Origin: an uncultured Bacilli bacterium
Lineage (GTDB): Bacteria; Bacillota_I; Bacilli_A; RF39; UBA660
Reading direction: 5' to 3'
NCBI GenBank assembly: GCA_934095825.1
Contig: CAKOKQ010000013.1
Location: 1-47,302 of the forward strand
DNA: 47,302 nt
Below are positions 25,670 to 34,875 of this stretch, in pieces (within the stretch, counting starts at the first letter, position 1; every line of letters begins with the position of its first letter). The position numbers were made by a program, and so were the translations under genes. Below the pieces are notes generated by a model. It saw only the letters and a list, made by a program, of their open reading frames with translations. It ran no database searches and was not told the DNA's origin.

Positions 25670-26482
25670 ATGGAATTAATTAAATATGTGATCTTAGGTA
25701 TTATCCAAGGTTTAACAGAGCCTCTTCCTATTTCTAGTAGTGGTCATTTATTAATATTTAGAGAATTATTTAATACTAATATGTTTAATGATTTAAACTT
25801 TGAAGTTATGGTTAATTTTGGTTCATTTATTGCGATTTTGATTATCTTTTGGAAAGATATTGTCAGACTAGTAACTAGCTTTTTTAAATATTTATTTGCC
25901 GATAAAAAAGATAAGAAAAAATACTATGAAGATTTTAAATATTGTATGCTAATTGTCGTAGGATCTATTCCAGTTGGTATCATTGGCTTAATATTTAAAG
26001 ATAAGATTGAAGCATTTGCTAGTGTTAAAGAAGTTGGTTTTGCTCTTCTAATTACGGCCTTAGCATTATTCATCGTAAAAAATAGTATGGGTAAGAAAAA
26101 AGATAATGAAATAACTTATAAAGATGCTATTATCATTGGCTTATTTCAAATGTGTGCCTTGCTTCCAGGGCTATCTCGTAGTGGTATGGTGCTTGTTGGT
26201 TGCTTACTTTGTGGTTTAAATAGAGAATCTTCTCTAAAATATACCTTTATGTTATATTTTCCTGTTTCTGTTGCCTCTTTTGGTCTAAGTAGTATTGATG
26301 TCATTCAAAGTGGCATTGCTAGTAATTTATTATTAGGTTACTTCTTAGGTACGGTTGCCGCTGGTATTGTAACTTACTTTACTTACCAATGGTTATCTAA
26401 AATTGTACAAAATGGCAAGTTATGGAAATTTTCTATTTACTGTGTAGTTGTAGCCTTATTTATCTTTATTTACTTTAGATAA
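25670..26482 (+). CDS. uppP: Undecaprenyl-diphosphatase UppP (BacA)
   Basis: 270-aa polytopic membrane enzyme that dephosphorylates undecaprenyl diphosphate to recycle the lipid carrier of cell-wall synthesis; overproduction gives bacitracin resistance. The two active-site motifs are visible: GLTEPLPISSSGHLLI near the N-terminus (the usual family motif has E-F/Y-LP at this place) and LLPGLSRSGMVLVG in the middle. AGGTGA 5 nt before ATG 25670 decides the start; a GTG at 25661 is part of that site. Single-gene unit with its own terminator. Confidence 0.93.
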   Translation: MELIKYVILGIIQGLTEPLPISSSGHLLIFRELFNTNMFNDLNFEVMVNFGSFIAILIIFWKDIVRLVTSFFKYLFADKKDKKKYYEDFKYCMLIVVGSIPVGIIGLIFKDKIEAFASVKEVGFALLITALALFIVKNSMGKKKDNEITYKDAIIIGLFQMCALLPGLSRSGMVLVGCLLCGLNRESSLKYTFMLYFPVSVASFGLSSIDVIQSGIASNLLLGYFLGTVAAGIVTYFTYQWLSKIVQNGKLWKFSIYCVVVALFIFIYFR

Positions 26483-26501
26483 TATCTAAAATCACTAAAA
26501 G

Positions 26502-26527
26502 ACTTATCGGGCTGATAAGTTTTTTTA
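26502..26527 (+). terminator. Terminator of uppP
   Basis: ACTTATC-GGGCT-GATAAGT followed by T7. Confidence 0.88.
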
Positions 26528-26600
26528 TATCTAAATAAAGTATAATAGTTTCTAAATTGATTATAATTATATATATAGTAGTTAGTAAAAAAACAAAAAG

Positions 26601-26628
26601 TTGCAAAAAACCAAAAATATGCTATACT
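26601..26628 (+). promoter_or_regulatory. Promoter of candidate antitoxin RNA
   Basis: TTGCAA (26601-26606), a 16-nt spacer and TATACT (26623-26628) with a TG extension. No coding frame follows, so the product would be a non-coding RNA beginning near 26635. Confidence 0.65.
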
Positions 26629-26634
26629 ACTTAG

Positions 26635-26759
26635 TGAAAGAACTTGATTGTTCTTAAATAAAAAAGAGATACATTTGACTTCGTACGTTAGATGTTTCTC
26701 AGTCCATTAAATAATTAATGTTAAGAAAACCATCTATTCATAAGCGAGTAGATGTTTTT
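26635..26759 (+). ncRNA. Candidate type I antitoxin RNA
   Basis: About 125 nt from the extended -10 promoter to an intrinsic terminator. The terminator stem is CATCTATTC/GAGTAGATG with loop ATAAGC and T5 (26731-26759). It overlaps, on the opposite strand, the 3' end and terminator of the candidate toxin mRNA, as in TxpA/RatA and BsrG/SR4 of B. subtilis. Inferred from sequence only. Confidence 0.6.
26660..26700 (-). terminator. Terminator of candidate toxin mRNA
   Basis: A 14-bp hairpin (one mismatch, two G-U pairs) at 26666-26700 followed on minus by T6. On minus it begins GAGAAACATC and ends ATGTATCTC. Confidence 0.7.
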
Positions 26760-26782
26760 CTTTATCTTTAAAAGATAATAAG

Positions 26783-26857
26783 TTATTTCCTTCTTATAGA
26801 ATTGATAACTTCGTCTAGTATGACTAAGATAAGAGCGAATATTACTAAATATTCCAC
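26783..26857 (-). CDS. Candidate type I toxin, 24-aa hydrophobic peptide
   Basis: GTG start at 26857 with GGAG 7 nt upstream. The peptide begins MEYLVIFALILVILDEV and ends INSIRRK: one membrane segment followed by a short basic tail, the plan of small holin-like type I toxins. The mRNA has a long untranslated 5' region with a second strong SD-like run (GGAGAGGTGG at about 26879-26888) and a 6-codon leader frame. A 10-nt segment near the 5' end (26912-26921) is exactly complementary to one beside the 3' terminator (26698-26707), as in type I toxin mRNAs that are held closed. A TATATT box at about 26942-26947 is a possible -10 but no good -35 is seen. Confidence 0.6.
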   Translation of the reverse strand: MEYLVIFALILVILDEVINSIRRK

Positions 26858-27039
26858 TTTTTTTCTCCATTCTAGGACCACCACCTCTCCATTTCTAAAA
26901 AAATTTAAAATATGGACTGAGGGTAAAACACCTAACTATCAAATATATCTAACAAATATGGTACCATAATAACCAATACAAATCTACTATATTATTAAAT
27001 TTTAAGTTAATATTTTTTTGACGAAACTAAGTGAAATAT

Positions 27040-27912
27040 TTACTTCTTCAAATAAATCATCATGGTTAAAACATTATTTTTTAAATCACATGTCATACTA
27101 CCACCTGTCATTTCTATTAAAGACCTTGCAATAGCAAGACCTAATCCCCTACTTTTACTACCACTATTAACAGTATAATACTTATCGAATAACTTAGATA
27201 CATTCACACTATTCAAATTAGTCGCATCATTACTAATTTTTATTACCCCATTATCATCTAAAGAAATAAGTAAAAATGTCTTACTATACTTAATTGCATT
27301 TGAAAAAACATTGTCTAAAACTCGTGCAAGTAAATCTTTATTTACTGAAACTCTTATCTTTGCAGTCGTTATATTTACCTTAACTTCTAACTTTTTATCT
27401 TTAATTAAAGGATAAAAATTAAGCAAAGTATCTTCTAAAACACTATTTACAAGTATATTTTCTTTATAATCTTTATTTAAATTATTTGTCTTACAATAAA
27501 GAAATAAATCATCAGTTAAATTTACTAACTCATTAGTCTTCTTCATCATAATTCGAAAATATTCTTTATTATACTTCTTATCCACTTCTAATAATTCAAG
27601 ATATCCTTTAATTACCGTTAAAGGTGTCCGAATATCATGAGTCATATTAGTTATTAATTCTTCTAAAGTACTAGTATGTTTCTGATATTTTATCTCTTTT
27701 TGTCTTAATGTTTTCAAATAATCATTTAACTCTTTAACAAAACTTTGTATTCTTCTATTATGACTAGATACCGTAACAATTCCATTAGTATCATTATCTA
27801 AAATAAATTGTAAAGACGATTTTATCTCTTTAAACGAAATACTCGTAATAACCTTATCAACAAGAAAAAAGACTATAATAAGTATTAAAATTATGATTAA
27901 AATAATACTCAT
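27040..27912 (-). CDS. Sensor histidine kinase
   Basis: 290 aa. One N-terminal membrane segment (about residues 1-20), a short linker, then HisKA with His92 (NMTHDIRTPLTVIKGYL) and a HATPase domain with N box (DNVFSNAIKYS) and G box (SRGLGLAIARSL). The sensor region is very small, so it may sense through the membrane or through the adjacent ABC transporter, as intramembrane kinases do. I start at ATG 27912, with AAAGGA 10 nt upstream; a TTG at 27921 is an alternative. It follows the permease gene by 16 nt and is probably paired with the response regulator upstream of the ABC genes. Confidence 0.9.
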   Translation of the reverse strand: MSIILIIILILIIVFFLVDKVITSISFKEIKSSLQFILDNDTNGIVTVSSHNRRIQSFVKELNDYLKTLRQKEIKYQKHTSTLEELITNMTHDIRTPLTVIKGYLELLEVDKKYNKEYFRIMMKKTNELVNLTDDLFLYCKTNNLNKDYKENILVNSVLEDTLLNFYPLIKDKKLEVKVNITTAKIRVSVNKDLLARVLDNVFSNAIKYSKTFLLISLDDNGVIKISNDATNLNSVNVSKLFDKYYTVNSGSKSRGLGLAIARSLIEMTGGSMTCDLKNNVLTMMIYLKK

Positions 27913-27928
27913 TATAATCAAATCCTTT

Positions 27929-28687
27929 CTAATTAATTTGTTTTTTCCTAAATAAAATTATACCATAAGTCGTTAGAAAAATTGATAGTATTATACTTGC
28001 TAAAGGTAAAGTATGAAGAGAATCTTCTAAAGAGCTTATTTTATAAACTTCACCCATTGGAGTAATATTAAGAATAAAATCATAAAAATATTTATAAAAA
28101 CCATGAGCCGAGCGGTAATCAATAAATACTAAATCGATACAAAGCATCTGCCATACAATGGTAATAAAATTAACTAAAGAACTGCCAAGACTTGAAGCAA
28201 AAATCATAGTTACAAATGTATACATACTAGAAATAAAAAGAATAATTAAAAACGATAAAAAGAAAAAATAAATAACCTCCTGCCAAGTATTAGCGATACC
28301 AGTACCTCCTAAAATCATATATATTAGCAAAACACCACTTAAATAAAATAAGGAAAAAATGATATTAACTAAGATACTAATTAGTAAATTAGCTAAATAA
28401 ATACTAGCACGAGAATGTCCAGTAACAATCTGATTTTTAACCGTTCCATGACGATAAAAAGCATTAAAGAAAAATCCCAGAAAAATAGGCAAAAAAAGAA
28501 AACCAACATAATTATGCATAAAGATAACACTACCTAATTGATTAGGACAATCAACACAAGCTAAGGGTTCAAAACCATTCATATTGATATAACTATAAAT
28601 TCCGATTAAAAATATTATCCCTCCTAAAATATAAAAAGTCTTACTTCTCCTTAAACGATAAAGATTAGCACTAATAAGTTTAAACAT
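27929..28687 (-). CDS. ABC transporter permease, ABC-2 type
   Basis: 252 aa with about six membrane segments (GIIFLIGIYSYIN, VGFLFLPIFLGFFFNAF and others). The pattern FYRHGTVKNQIVTGHSRASIYLANL is typical of ABC-2 permeases in peptide-resistance exporters. GGGAGG lies before the ATG. It overlaps the ATPase gene by 8 nt, so the two form one exporter. The substrate may be an antimicrobial peptide or lipid; the nearby two-component system supports that, but it is inference. Confidence 0.82.
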   Translation of the reverse strand: MFKLISANLYRLRRSKTFYILGGIIFLIGIYSYINMNGFEPLACVDCPNQLGSVIFMHNYVGFLFLPIFLGFFFNAFYRHGTVKNQIVTGHSRASIYLANLLISILVNIIFSLFYLSGVLLIYMILGGTGIANTWQEVIYFFFLSFLIILFISSMYTFVTMIFASSLGSSLVNFITIVWQMLCIDLVFIDYRSAHGFYKYFYDFILNITPMGEVYKISSLEDSLHTLPLASIILSIFLTTYGIILFRKKQIN

Positions 28688-29594
28688 CTTGTCCTCCCAT
28701 TAAATTTAGATAATAAGTTTCTAAATTTTCTTTATTTTCTTCTAAAGATAAAATATCAACCCCATTTTCACTTAATAAAATAATTAAATTAGTCAAATTT
28801 TTCACATCATAAATAATAACCGTCTTTTTATCAACAACTTCATATTCATAATTTTTTCTTACAAGTATTGGCACTATCTTCGTTATATTATTAGTTTTTA
28901 TAATAATCTTCGCCCGCAAAATCTTATTTAAGTTATCTTTAGTTATTTCTTTTATAATATGCCCCTGTTTAATAAAACCATAAGTTGTTGCTACTTTAGA
29001 TAATTCATCTAAATTATGAGAAGATATCAAAAAAGTTATTTTCTTTTCCTTATTTAATTTCAAAATAAGTTCTCGTAAAAAAATAATTCCTTCTGGATCC
29101 AGACCATTTGTCGGCTCATCTAATATTAAAAAGTCCGGATGACTCACTAAAGCGATAGCTAATTCTAACCTTCTTGCCATCCCTAGCGAAAAATATTCGG
29201 CATGTAACTTACCCGTATCAATTAGGCCAACTAGTTCTAAAAGCTTTTTTATCTCTTTATCATCGATTGGTAACCCAAAAGTTTTGTAAGCAATAACTAA
29301 ATTATCATAGGCGGAAAAGCTTGGATAAAAACTGCACCCTTCCAGCGAGGCATTTACCCTTCTGCGTTGTCTTTCTATTTCTTTACTATTATAGGAAGTA
29401 GCAAAAAGTTCATAAGTGCCATTACTAGGAGTTTGTAACCCTGTTATTATTTTCATAATCGTCGTTTTACCAGCTCCATTATTACCAATCAAGCCGTAAA
29501 TATCGCCTTGCTTAATTTGTAAATTTACATTATCTAAAACTATAGTATTCCCATAATACTTAAATAAATTGGTGAGCTTTAAAACATTTACCAT
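28680..29594 (-). CDS. ABC transporter ATP-binding protein
   Basis: 304 aa. Walker A is GLIGNNGAGKTTIMK, the signature is YFSLGMARRLELAIAL (LSxGQ degenerate to FSLGM) and Walker B is PDFLILDEPTNGLDPEG with the catalytic Glu. The H-loop is LISSHNLDELSK. An 80-residue C-terminal extension follows the nucleotide-binding domain, as in BcrA/NatA-like ATPases. It powers the adjacent permease. The signature change is common in this subfamily. Confidence 0.9.
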   Translation of the reverse strand: MVNVLKLTNLFKYYGNTIVLDNVNLQIKQGDIYGLIGNNGAGKTTIMKIITGLQTPSNGTYELFATSYNSKEIERQRRRVNASLEGCSFYPSFSAYDNLVIAYKTFGLPIDDKEIKKLLELVGLIDTGKLHAEYFSLGMARRLELAIALVSHPDFLILDEPTNGLDPEGIIFLRELILKLNKEKKITFLISSHNLDELSKVATTYGFIKQGHIIKEITKDNLNKILRAKIIIKTNNITKIVPILVRKNYEYEVVDKKTVIIYDVKNLTNLIILLSENGVDILSLEENKENLETYYLNLMGGQDV

Positions 29595-29735
29595 CTTTAA
29601 TCATTCCTTTCTATCTACAATTATAACCTAAAATAGTTAACAAAATGGTTAAAAAAATGTTAAGATTTGGTTAATATTATTACTATTTAACATTATTAAA
29701 CACTTTTTACTAACAAAAAAACATTTATTGCCAAA

Positions 29736-29775
29736 CAAAAAAGCCTCTATCCTAATTTTCTAGATAGAAGGCATT
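29736..29775 (-). terminator. Terminator of the response regulator gene
   Basis: On minus, GCCTTCTATC / GATAGAGGC with a loop of about 16 nt, then T6. It separates the regulator from the ABC-kinase unit. Confidence 0.85.
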
Positions 29776-29788
29776 CTTTTGATACTTC

Positions 29789-30448
29789 TTAGTCTTTTAA
29801 CTTATAACCAATTCCCCAAATGGCCTCAATATACTTAATACCTGTATAATCCTTTATTTTGCGATTTAAATTACTTATATGTACTTTTATAGATGCATCA
29901 TCACCATCAAAAGTATCATTTTCAATAAGAGCTAAAAGATTGTTTTTAGATAAGACCTTATTTTGATTGATAATTAATTGTTTTAATATAGCATACTCTG
30001 TTTTAGTAAGCTTTATTTTTTTATCTTCAATATATAAATAAGGTAAATTAGTATCTAAACGTAAGTTTTTATAAATTAGCTGTACTTTTGGAGTAACAAT
30101 TTTTCTTCTTAAAATCACTTGAATACGTGCTAAAAGTTCAGCATTAGAAAAAGGCTTAGTTATATAATCAATCGCCCCATTTAAAAGATTATTTACTTTA
30201 TCAAAAACGCTTTCTTTAGCACTCAGTACAATAATAGGAATATTATTAAACTTAGCAATTATTTCTTCGCCACTAATACCGGGAAGCATTAAATCTAATA
30301 AAATTAAATCTGGTTCTTCATTTTCTAACACCAAAAGACATTCTGTCCCTGAATAAGCCGATATTACTTCATAATGATTATCAATCAATAACTTTTTAAC
30401 TAAATTATGAATATCATTATCATCTTCGACTAATAATATTTTTACCAT
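29789..30448 (-). CDS. Response regulator, OmpR/PhoB family
   Basis: 219 aa. The receiver domain has the acidic pair (LVEDDND), phosphoacceptor Asp52 (LILLDLMLPG), Thr/Ser in VLSAKES and Lys98 (ITKPF). The C-terminal winged helix ends VHISNLNRKIKDYTGIKYIEAIWGIGYKL. It should be the partner of the histidine kinase downstream and regulate the ABC genes. A terminator separates it from them, so the ABC-kinase genes have their own promoter. Confidence 0.93.
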   Translation of the reverse strand: MVKILLVEDDNDIHNLVKKLLIDNHYEVISAYSGTECLLVLENEEPDLILLDLMLPGISGEEIIAKFNNIPIIVLSAKESVFDKVNNLLNGAIDYITKPFSNAELLARIQVILRRKIVTPKVQLIYKNLRLDTNLPYLYIEDKKIKLTKTEYAILKQLIINQNKVLSKNNLLALIENDTFDGDDASIKVHISNLNRKIKDYTGIKYIEAIWGIGYKLKD

Positions 30449-30471
30449 TTATCCCACCTGCTTTAAATTTT

Positions 30472-32442
30472 TTATTTTAAAATACTTTTAATTTTAACTT
30501 TTATACTATCTTTGTCATAGCCTAACTTTTGCATACTTGCCTTGATACCACCACTAGGCATAACCTCATCAACACCAATTATATTTTCATAATTAGTATA
30601 CCGACACCACATATCTTTACCTGTTGATTCAATAACAATAACCTTTCCGACTAAAAGACTAGTTTTATCACTTTCACTCATCTTATCTAAAATATTTTTA
30701 CAAGGAACTGATACTACTCTTAAATCAATACCTTCCGATACCAATTCTTCTGCTACCACTAAAGATAAAGTAACATCAAAACCACTACTAAGAATAGTGG
30801 CTACCCCACTTTTACTTTCTCTAATTATATAAGCACCATGACTAACTCCAGAAGTCCTACTTCCTTTTAAAATGTGCGTTATCTCATTACTTAAAAGTAA
30901 ACACGTTGTTTTCTTACATTTTAAAATAACATCCCAACAACCAATTATTTCATTAATATCACTCGGTCTAAAAACTAGAACATTAGGTATATTTCTTAAA
31001 ATATTTAACATTTCAAAACTAGATTCTACCGCCCCTTTTTTAGCATTACTAAAACCATCATGGGTAAAAATATAACAAACTGGTAAATCCATTAAAGAAT
31101 TCATTTTAATATCTTCTAGCATATAATAAGCATATCTTAAGTGCGTCGCCCCAAAAGTTTGAAAACCATAAGAAGAAATCCCACTCAAAATACTTCCCAT
31201 CGCTGCTTCTCGTACCCCAAAAGTTATATTTCTTCCTAAATAATTTTTCGAAGTAAAATAAGCTTCCTTATTCAAATTAACTCGACAACTTGATGCCATA
31301 TCACTTGACCCCCCTAAAATAAATGGAGTCTTATCGGCTATAATATTTAATATTTTCTTATTTGATTCAGTCATTTCTTCTTGATAAGTATTTTGAATTT
31401 TAAAACTATTAATATCTAAATTAAAGCCAATACTCTTATTATCTGCAAAATTTACTAACATCTTTATACATTCTGAAGGATATTTAGCCATCGCCTCATG
31501 ATATTCTTGCCATAATTTATATTTTTTACGCATTCTATTTTGAATAAACTTGCGATAATTATCTAGTAATTTATCATCTACTTGGAATTTTTCCGTACTA
31601 AAGCCATATTTTCTTTTTAAATTTTCTAAATCATCTTTAGTTAAGGGATGGTCATGAACAACATTAGTATTTTGATTAAAAGAATCTTTACCAATAACAG
31701 TCTTAATTTCAATCAAGCTTGGTTTATTAGTAACTCTTTTGGCCCTTTTAATAGCTTTATCAATCTTATCAACAGAAGCCCCATCAACTACATAATCAGT
31801 TTGCCAACCTAAACTTGAAAACTTTTTCAAAACATCATCAATACTAGATTTTTCAATACTATTATCCATTGTCATATTGTTAGAATCGTATAGTACAATT
31901 AAATTTCCTAAATTATAAAGTCCTGCTAAAGAGGCTGCTTCCATAAGCATTCCTGATTCTAAATCACCATCACTTACTAAACAATAGATGTAATGATTAA
32001 CTAACTTTTGATTTTTTATATATTTATCAAGCAAATTTTGATAATACTTTTCCCCCATCGCCATACCGACAGCGCAGCTAAAACCATAGCCAACCGGTCC
32101 GGTCGTCAAATCGATTCCAGTTGTTTTTAACATATCGTTTAAAATTGGCGTTTTACTATCAATTTGCCCAAAATTTTTCAAATCATCAAGAGTTATATCG
32201 TAACCAGCCATATACATATTCGCATAAACCAAACCCGAAGCGTGAGCAGCTGATAACACTAATCGATCACGATTCAACCAATTAGGTACACTTGGCATAA
32301 TATTTAAATGATGAGTAAAAAGAGTATAAATAATACTACTTGCTCCCAAGGAAATACCTGGATACCCAGCCCTAGCAGCATCTATCATATCAACACTAAG
32401 TATTCGTAATAAATTTAAATATTTTTTTGTATCTTCTTTCAT
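30472..32442 (-). CDS. Divergent transketolase
   Basis: 656 aa, full transketolase length and domain order: TPP domain (about 1-290), pyrimidine domain (about 355-520), C-terminal domain. TPP binding is intact: VSDGDLESGMLMEAASLAGLYNLGNLIVLYDSNN, and the activating Glu is in FGVREAAMG. Several sugar-phosphate residues of E. coli TktA are changed. GHPG is GYPG, the His100 region (KTPGHPE) is KTPILND, GEDGPTHQP is NAKKGAVES, and LSRQN (phosphate-binding Arg520) is LSNEI. The fold and cofactor use are secure, but its substrate may differ from the usual pentose phosphates. It lies 23 nt before the response regulator gene. Confidence 0.82.
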   Translation of the reverse strand: MKEDTKKYLNLLRILSVDMIDAARAGYPGISLGASSIIYTLFTHHLNIMPSVPNWLNRDRLVLSAAHASGLVYANMYMAGYDITLDDLKNFGQIDSKTPILNDMLKTTGIDLTTGPVGYGFSCAVGMAMGEKYYQNLLDKYIKNQKLVNHYIYCLVSDGDLESGMLMEAASLAGLYNLGNLIVLYDSNNMTMDNSIEKSSIDDVLKKFSSLGWQTDYVVDGASVDKIDKAIKRAKRVTNKPSLIEIKTVIGKDSFNQNTNVVHDHPLTKDDLENLKRKYGFSTEKFQVDDKLLDNYRKFIQNRMRKKYKLWQEYHEAMAKYPSECIKMLVNFADNKSIGFNLDINSFKIQNTYQEEMTESNKKILNIIADKTPFILGGSSDMASSCRVNLNKEAYFTSKNYLGRNITFGVREAAMGSILSGISSYGFQTFGATHLRYAYYMLEDIKMNSLMDLPVCYIFTHDGFSNAKKGAVESSFEMLNILRNIPNVLVFRPSDINEIIGCWDVILKCKKTTCLLLSNEITHILKGSRTSGVSHGAYIIRESKSGVATILSSGFDVTLSLVVAEELVSEGIDLRVVSVPCKNILDKMSESDKTSLLVGKVIVIESTGKDMWCRYTNYENIIGVDEVMPSGGIKASMQKLGYDKDSIKVKIKSILK

Positions 32443-32509
32443 AATCCCACTTTATCCTTTTATATATAAAAACAAACTATATTATTCAAAATTTTTTGAT
32501 TTTAGCTTT

Positions 32510-33658
32510 CTATTTTTTATTATCAACCATTAATAACCCTTTACATAATGCATATAACTTAGCCATTGCATCTTTATTATCATTTTTAGCCATATTATCT
32601 TGCATATTTTTTAAAATAACAGGGTTATTAACAATATTTTTAATTTCTCGAATCAACCCAAACGACGTACGAAATCTTTTCCCATAACCATTTTTTGTAA
32701 AAAACTTATAATTAGCAATTTCTTGACCACCACTGGCATTTATCATCATAATAGGTTTATGAAAATACAAACATTCTGTTGATTGAGCACCACCTGGTTT
32801 TGAAATAACAAAATCACTTGCCTGTAAAATTTCAGGAACATTAGTAACAAAACCCAATGTATGAACATTTTTAATATTATTAGTGGCAATATAATTATCT
32901 ACTATTTCTTTACTCTTTTTATTATTTCCAGCAATATAAATAATATCTAAATCAAGATTATTTTTCATAAGTCTTTTAATGTATGGAATCGAAGTTGTTG
33001 ACCCATTACCACCACCACCAAAAAATGTACATACTAACCTGTTATCTTTAATACCTAATTTCTTTAATAAATTTTCTTTTTTAAAATCACTATCAGTAAT
33101 CGGTGCAATCGGAATTCCTAGTGGTTTTATCTTATTTTTATCAATTCCTCTTTTAACTAAAAATGGCACTTCACTCTTATCACCAACAATTAAATAATCA
33201 TCACATTTATAATCATTTAACCATAGTTCACATGATTCATAATCAGTTACAACCGTTACTAACCTTGAATTAATTAAACCTCTACGATTATAATGACTAA
33301 TCAAACTACTACCAAAGAAATGAGTTGCAACAGTTAAATCAGGATTAAAATCCATTAACGCCTTACGCATTCTTTTGTTTTTAAACAAAACAGTTGAAAT
33401 ATAATCAACAATATAACCGCCAACTACCGTATTACTACCTTTATAAAACATATCATGAATAATTGGGGTTTTCAACATAAAAAACGAATTAACTTTTTGA
33501 CTGATTTTGCCAATTAAGGGCATAGCATAATCCATTAAATCCAGACACTTTATTTCTAAAGTACTATCTTGACTCAAAAAATATCTTTCAATATATTTTC
33601 CAATTGCTTTATGTCCATTTCCATAAGACGCATATATTATTAATATTTTCTTTTTCAT
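32510..33658 (-). CDS. Processive diacylglycerol glycosyltransferase, UgtP/MGDG-synthase family
   Basis: 382 aa, GT28-type. The N-terminal MGDG-synthase domain begins ILIIYASYGNGHKAIGKYI, the Gly-rich lipid-acceptor side. The C-terminal nucleotide-sugar domain has FFGGGGNGSTTSIPYIK, VISKPGGAQSTECL and PIMMINASGGQE. These enzymes add glucose or galactose to diacylglycerol to make membrane glycolipids and the lipoteichoic acid anchor. Peripheral membrane, cytoplasmic face. The sugar is not readable from the sequence. Confidence 0.88.
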   Translation of the reverse strand: MKKKILIIYASYGNGHKAIGKYIERYFLSQDSTLEIKCLDLMDYAMPLIGKISQKVNSFFMLKTPIIHDMFYKGSNTVVGGYIVDYISTVLFKNKRMRKALMDFNPDLTVATHFFGSSLISHYNRRGLINSRLVTVVTDYESCELWLNDYKCDDYLIVGDKSEVPFLVKRGIDKNKIKPLGIPIAPITDSDFKKENLLKKLGIKDNRLVCTFFGGGGNGSTTSIPYIKRLMKNNLDLDIIYIAGNNKKSKEIVDNYIATNNIKNVHTLGFVTNVPEILQASDFVISKPGGAQSTECLYFHKPIMMINASGGQEIANYKFFTKNGYGKRFRTSFGLIREIKNIVNNPVILKNMQDNMAKNDNKDAMAKLYALCKGLLMVDNKK

Positions 33659-33774
33659 ATCGTATCCTCTAAGTCAATTATACTAAAAGTTCTAAAAAAA
33701 GTATACACAAACAAACAAGAACTAATTGCAATATCCAAACTAATAAATAGATATTTTTATAAATTTTTCAAAAG

Positions 33775-33800
33775 AAAAAAGTACTAACAATAGTACTTTT
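33775..33800 (-). terminator. Terminator of mraY
   Basis: On minus, AAAGTACTA-TTGT-TAGTACTTT followed by TTTC. It overlaps the mraY stop codon. Confidence 0.85.
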
Positions 33801-34791
33801 ATAACCAAACATTATAAGTAATCATTAACATAGCTAAAATTAAGCCAATTATCCAGAACATTTTAACTATATCATTTTCTTCCCAGCCTAGTTTTTCAAA
33901 ATGATGATGTAAAGGAGCCATCTTAAATATCTTTTTGTGGAATTTTCTAATAGCAATAATTTGAATTAAACTTGATAAGGTTTCAACTACAAATACACCA
34001 CCAACAACGGCAAGTGATAACTCATGGCGAGTTAGAATAGCAATAGCTGCTAAGGAACCACCCAAAGCCAAAGAACCAGTATCACCCATGAATACTTTCG
34101 CTGGATGCGTATTAAATACTAAGAAACCAAGTAGCGAACCAATTAAAACAAAACAGAAGATAGCAATTTCTTGATAACCGGCAAGCCAAGTAGTATTCCA
34201 AGCAATAAGACCGTAAGCTAAAAAGGCAATAGCCGATAAGCCACCAGCTAAACCATCCAATCCATCCGTAATATTAACCGCATTGGAAGAACCGACAAGC
34301 AAAAAAAGAATAAATAAGCCATAAGTCCACCCCATATAAATATAAAGGTTAATGGCAGAAATCCTAATTTCCGGAACCCCACCGTTACGAATAAAGATAT
34401 AGAAAAATACCAAGGCAATAACAGTCTGCATTAAAAGTTTAAACATAATACTTAAGCCTTTATTATTCTTAAATACTATTTTTAAAAGATCATCAGCCAA
34501 TCCTAAAAGGGCATAACTTATAAAAACAAACAAGACTATCATTAAGTTAGAAGTCATTTCAATACTACCACGGAACCATAAAAGTAATAAACTAATAATA
34601 GTTGGAATAATAAAGATTAACCCACCAATAGTAGGTGTCCCATTTTTCTTTAAATGTCTTTCTCCTAAAGTCAAACTAACACTTTGACCAAAATGTAATT
34701 TTCTTAAAAGTGGTATTAAAATAACACCGGTTATTATTGATAAAACAAAGCCTAGCATTAACGCCATTGCTGCTTTTGCTAATATTAACAT
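33799..34791 (-). CDS. mraY: Phospho-N-acetylmuramoyl-pentapeptide-transferase MraY
   Basis: 330-aa membrane enzyme that makes lipid I from UDP-MurNAc-pentapeptide and undecaprenyl phosphate. The catalytic motifs are ALLGLADDLLKIV (Asp pair), VNITDGLDGLAGG, NTHPAKVFMGDTGSLALGG and the His motif PLHHHFEKLGW. About ten membrane segments. In related genomes mraY follows spoVD/ftsI or murE in the dcw cluster. Here it follows the interrupted PBP gene by 84 nt, with murE not between them. AAGGACGTGA precedes the ATG. Confidence 0.95.
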   Translation of the reverse strand: MLILAKAAMALMLGFVLSIITGVILIPLLRKLHFGQSVSLTLGERHLKKNGTPTIGGLIFIIPTIISLLLLWFRGSIEMTSNLMIVLFVFISYALLGLADDLLKIVFKNNKGLSIMFKLLMQTVIALVFFYIFIRNGGVPEIRISAINLYIYMGWTYGLFILFLLVGSSNAVNITDGLDGLAGGLSAIAFLAYGLIAWNTTWLAGYQEIAIFCFVLIGSLLGFLVFNTHPAKVFMGDTGSLALGGSLAAIAILTRHELSLAVVGGVFVVETLSSLIQIIAIRKFHKKIFKMAPLHHHFEKLGWEENDIVKMFWIIGLILAMLMITYNVWL

Positions 34792-34875
34792 AATTTTTTC
34801 ACGTCCTTAAAACTATTATACTATATTTTTCCTATAAACACAGTTTATAATTATAATTTATTTACACTTCACTTG

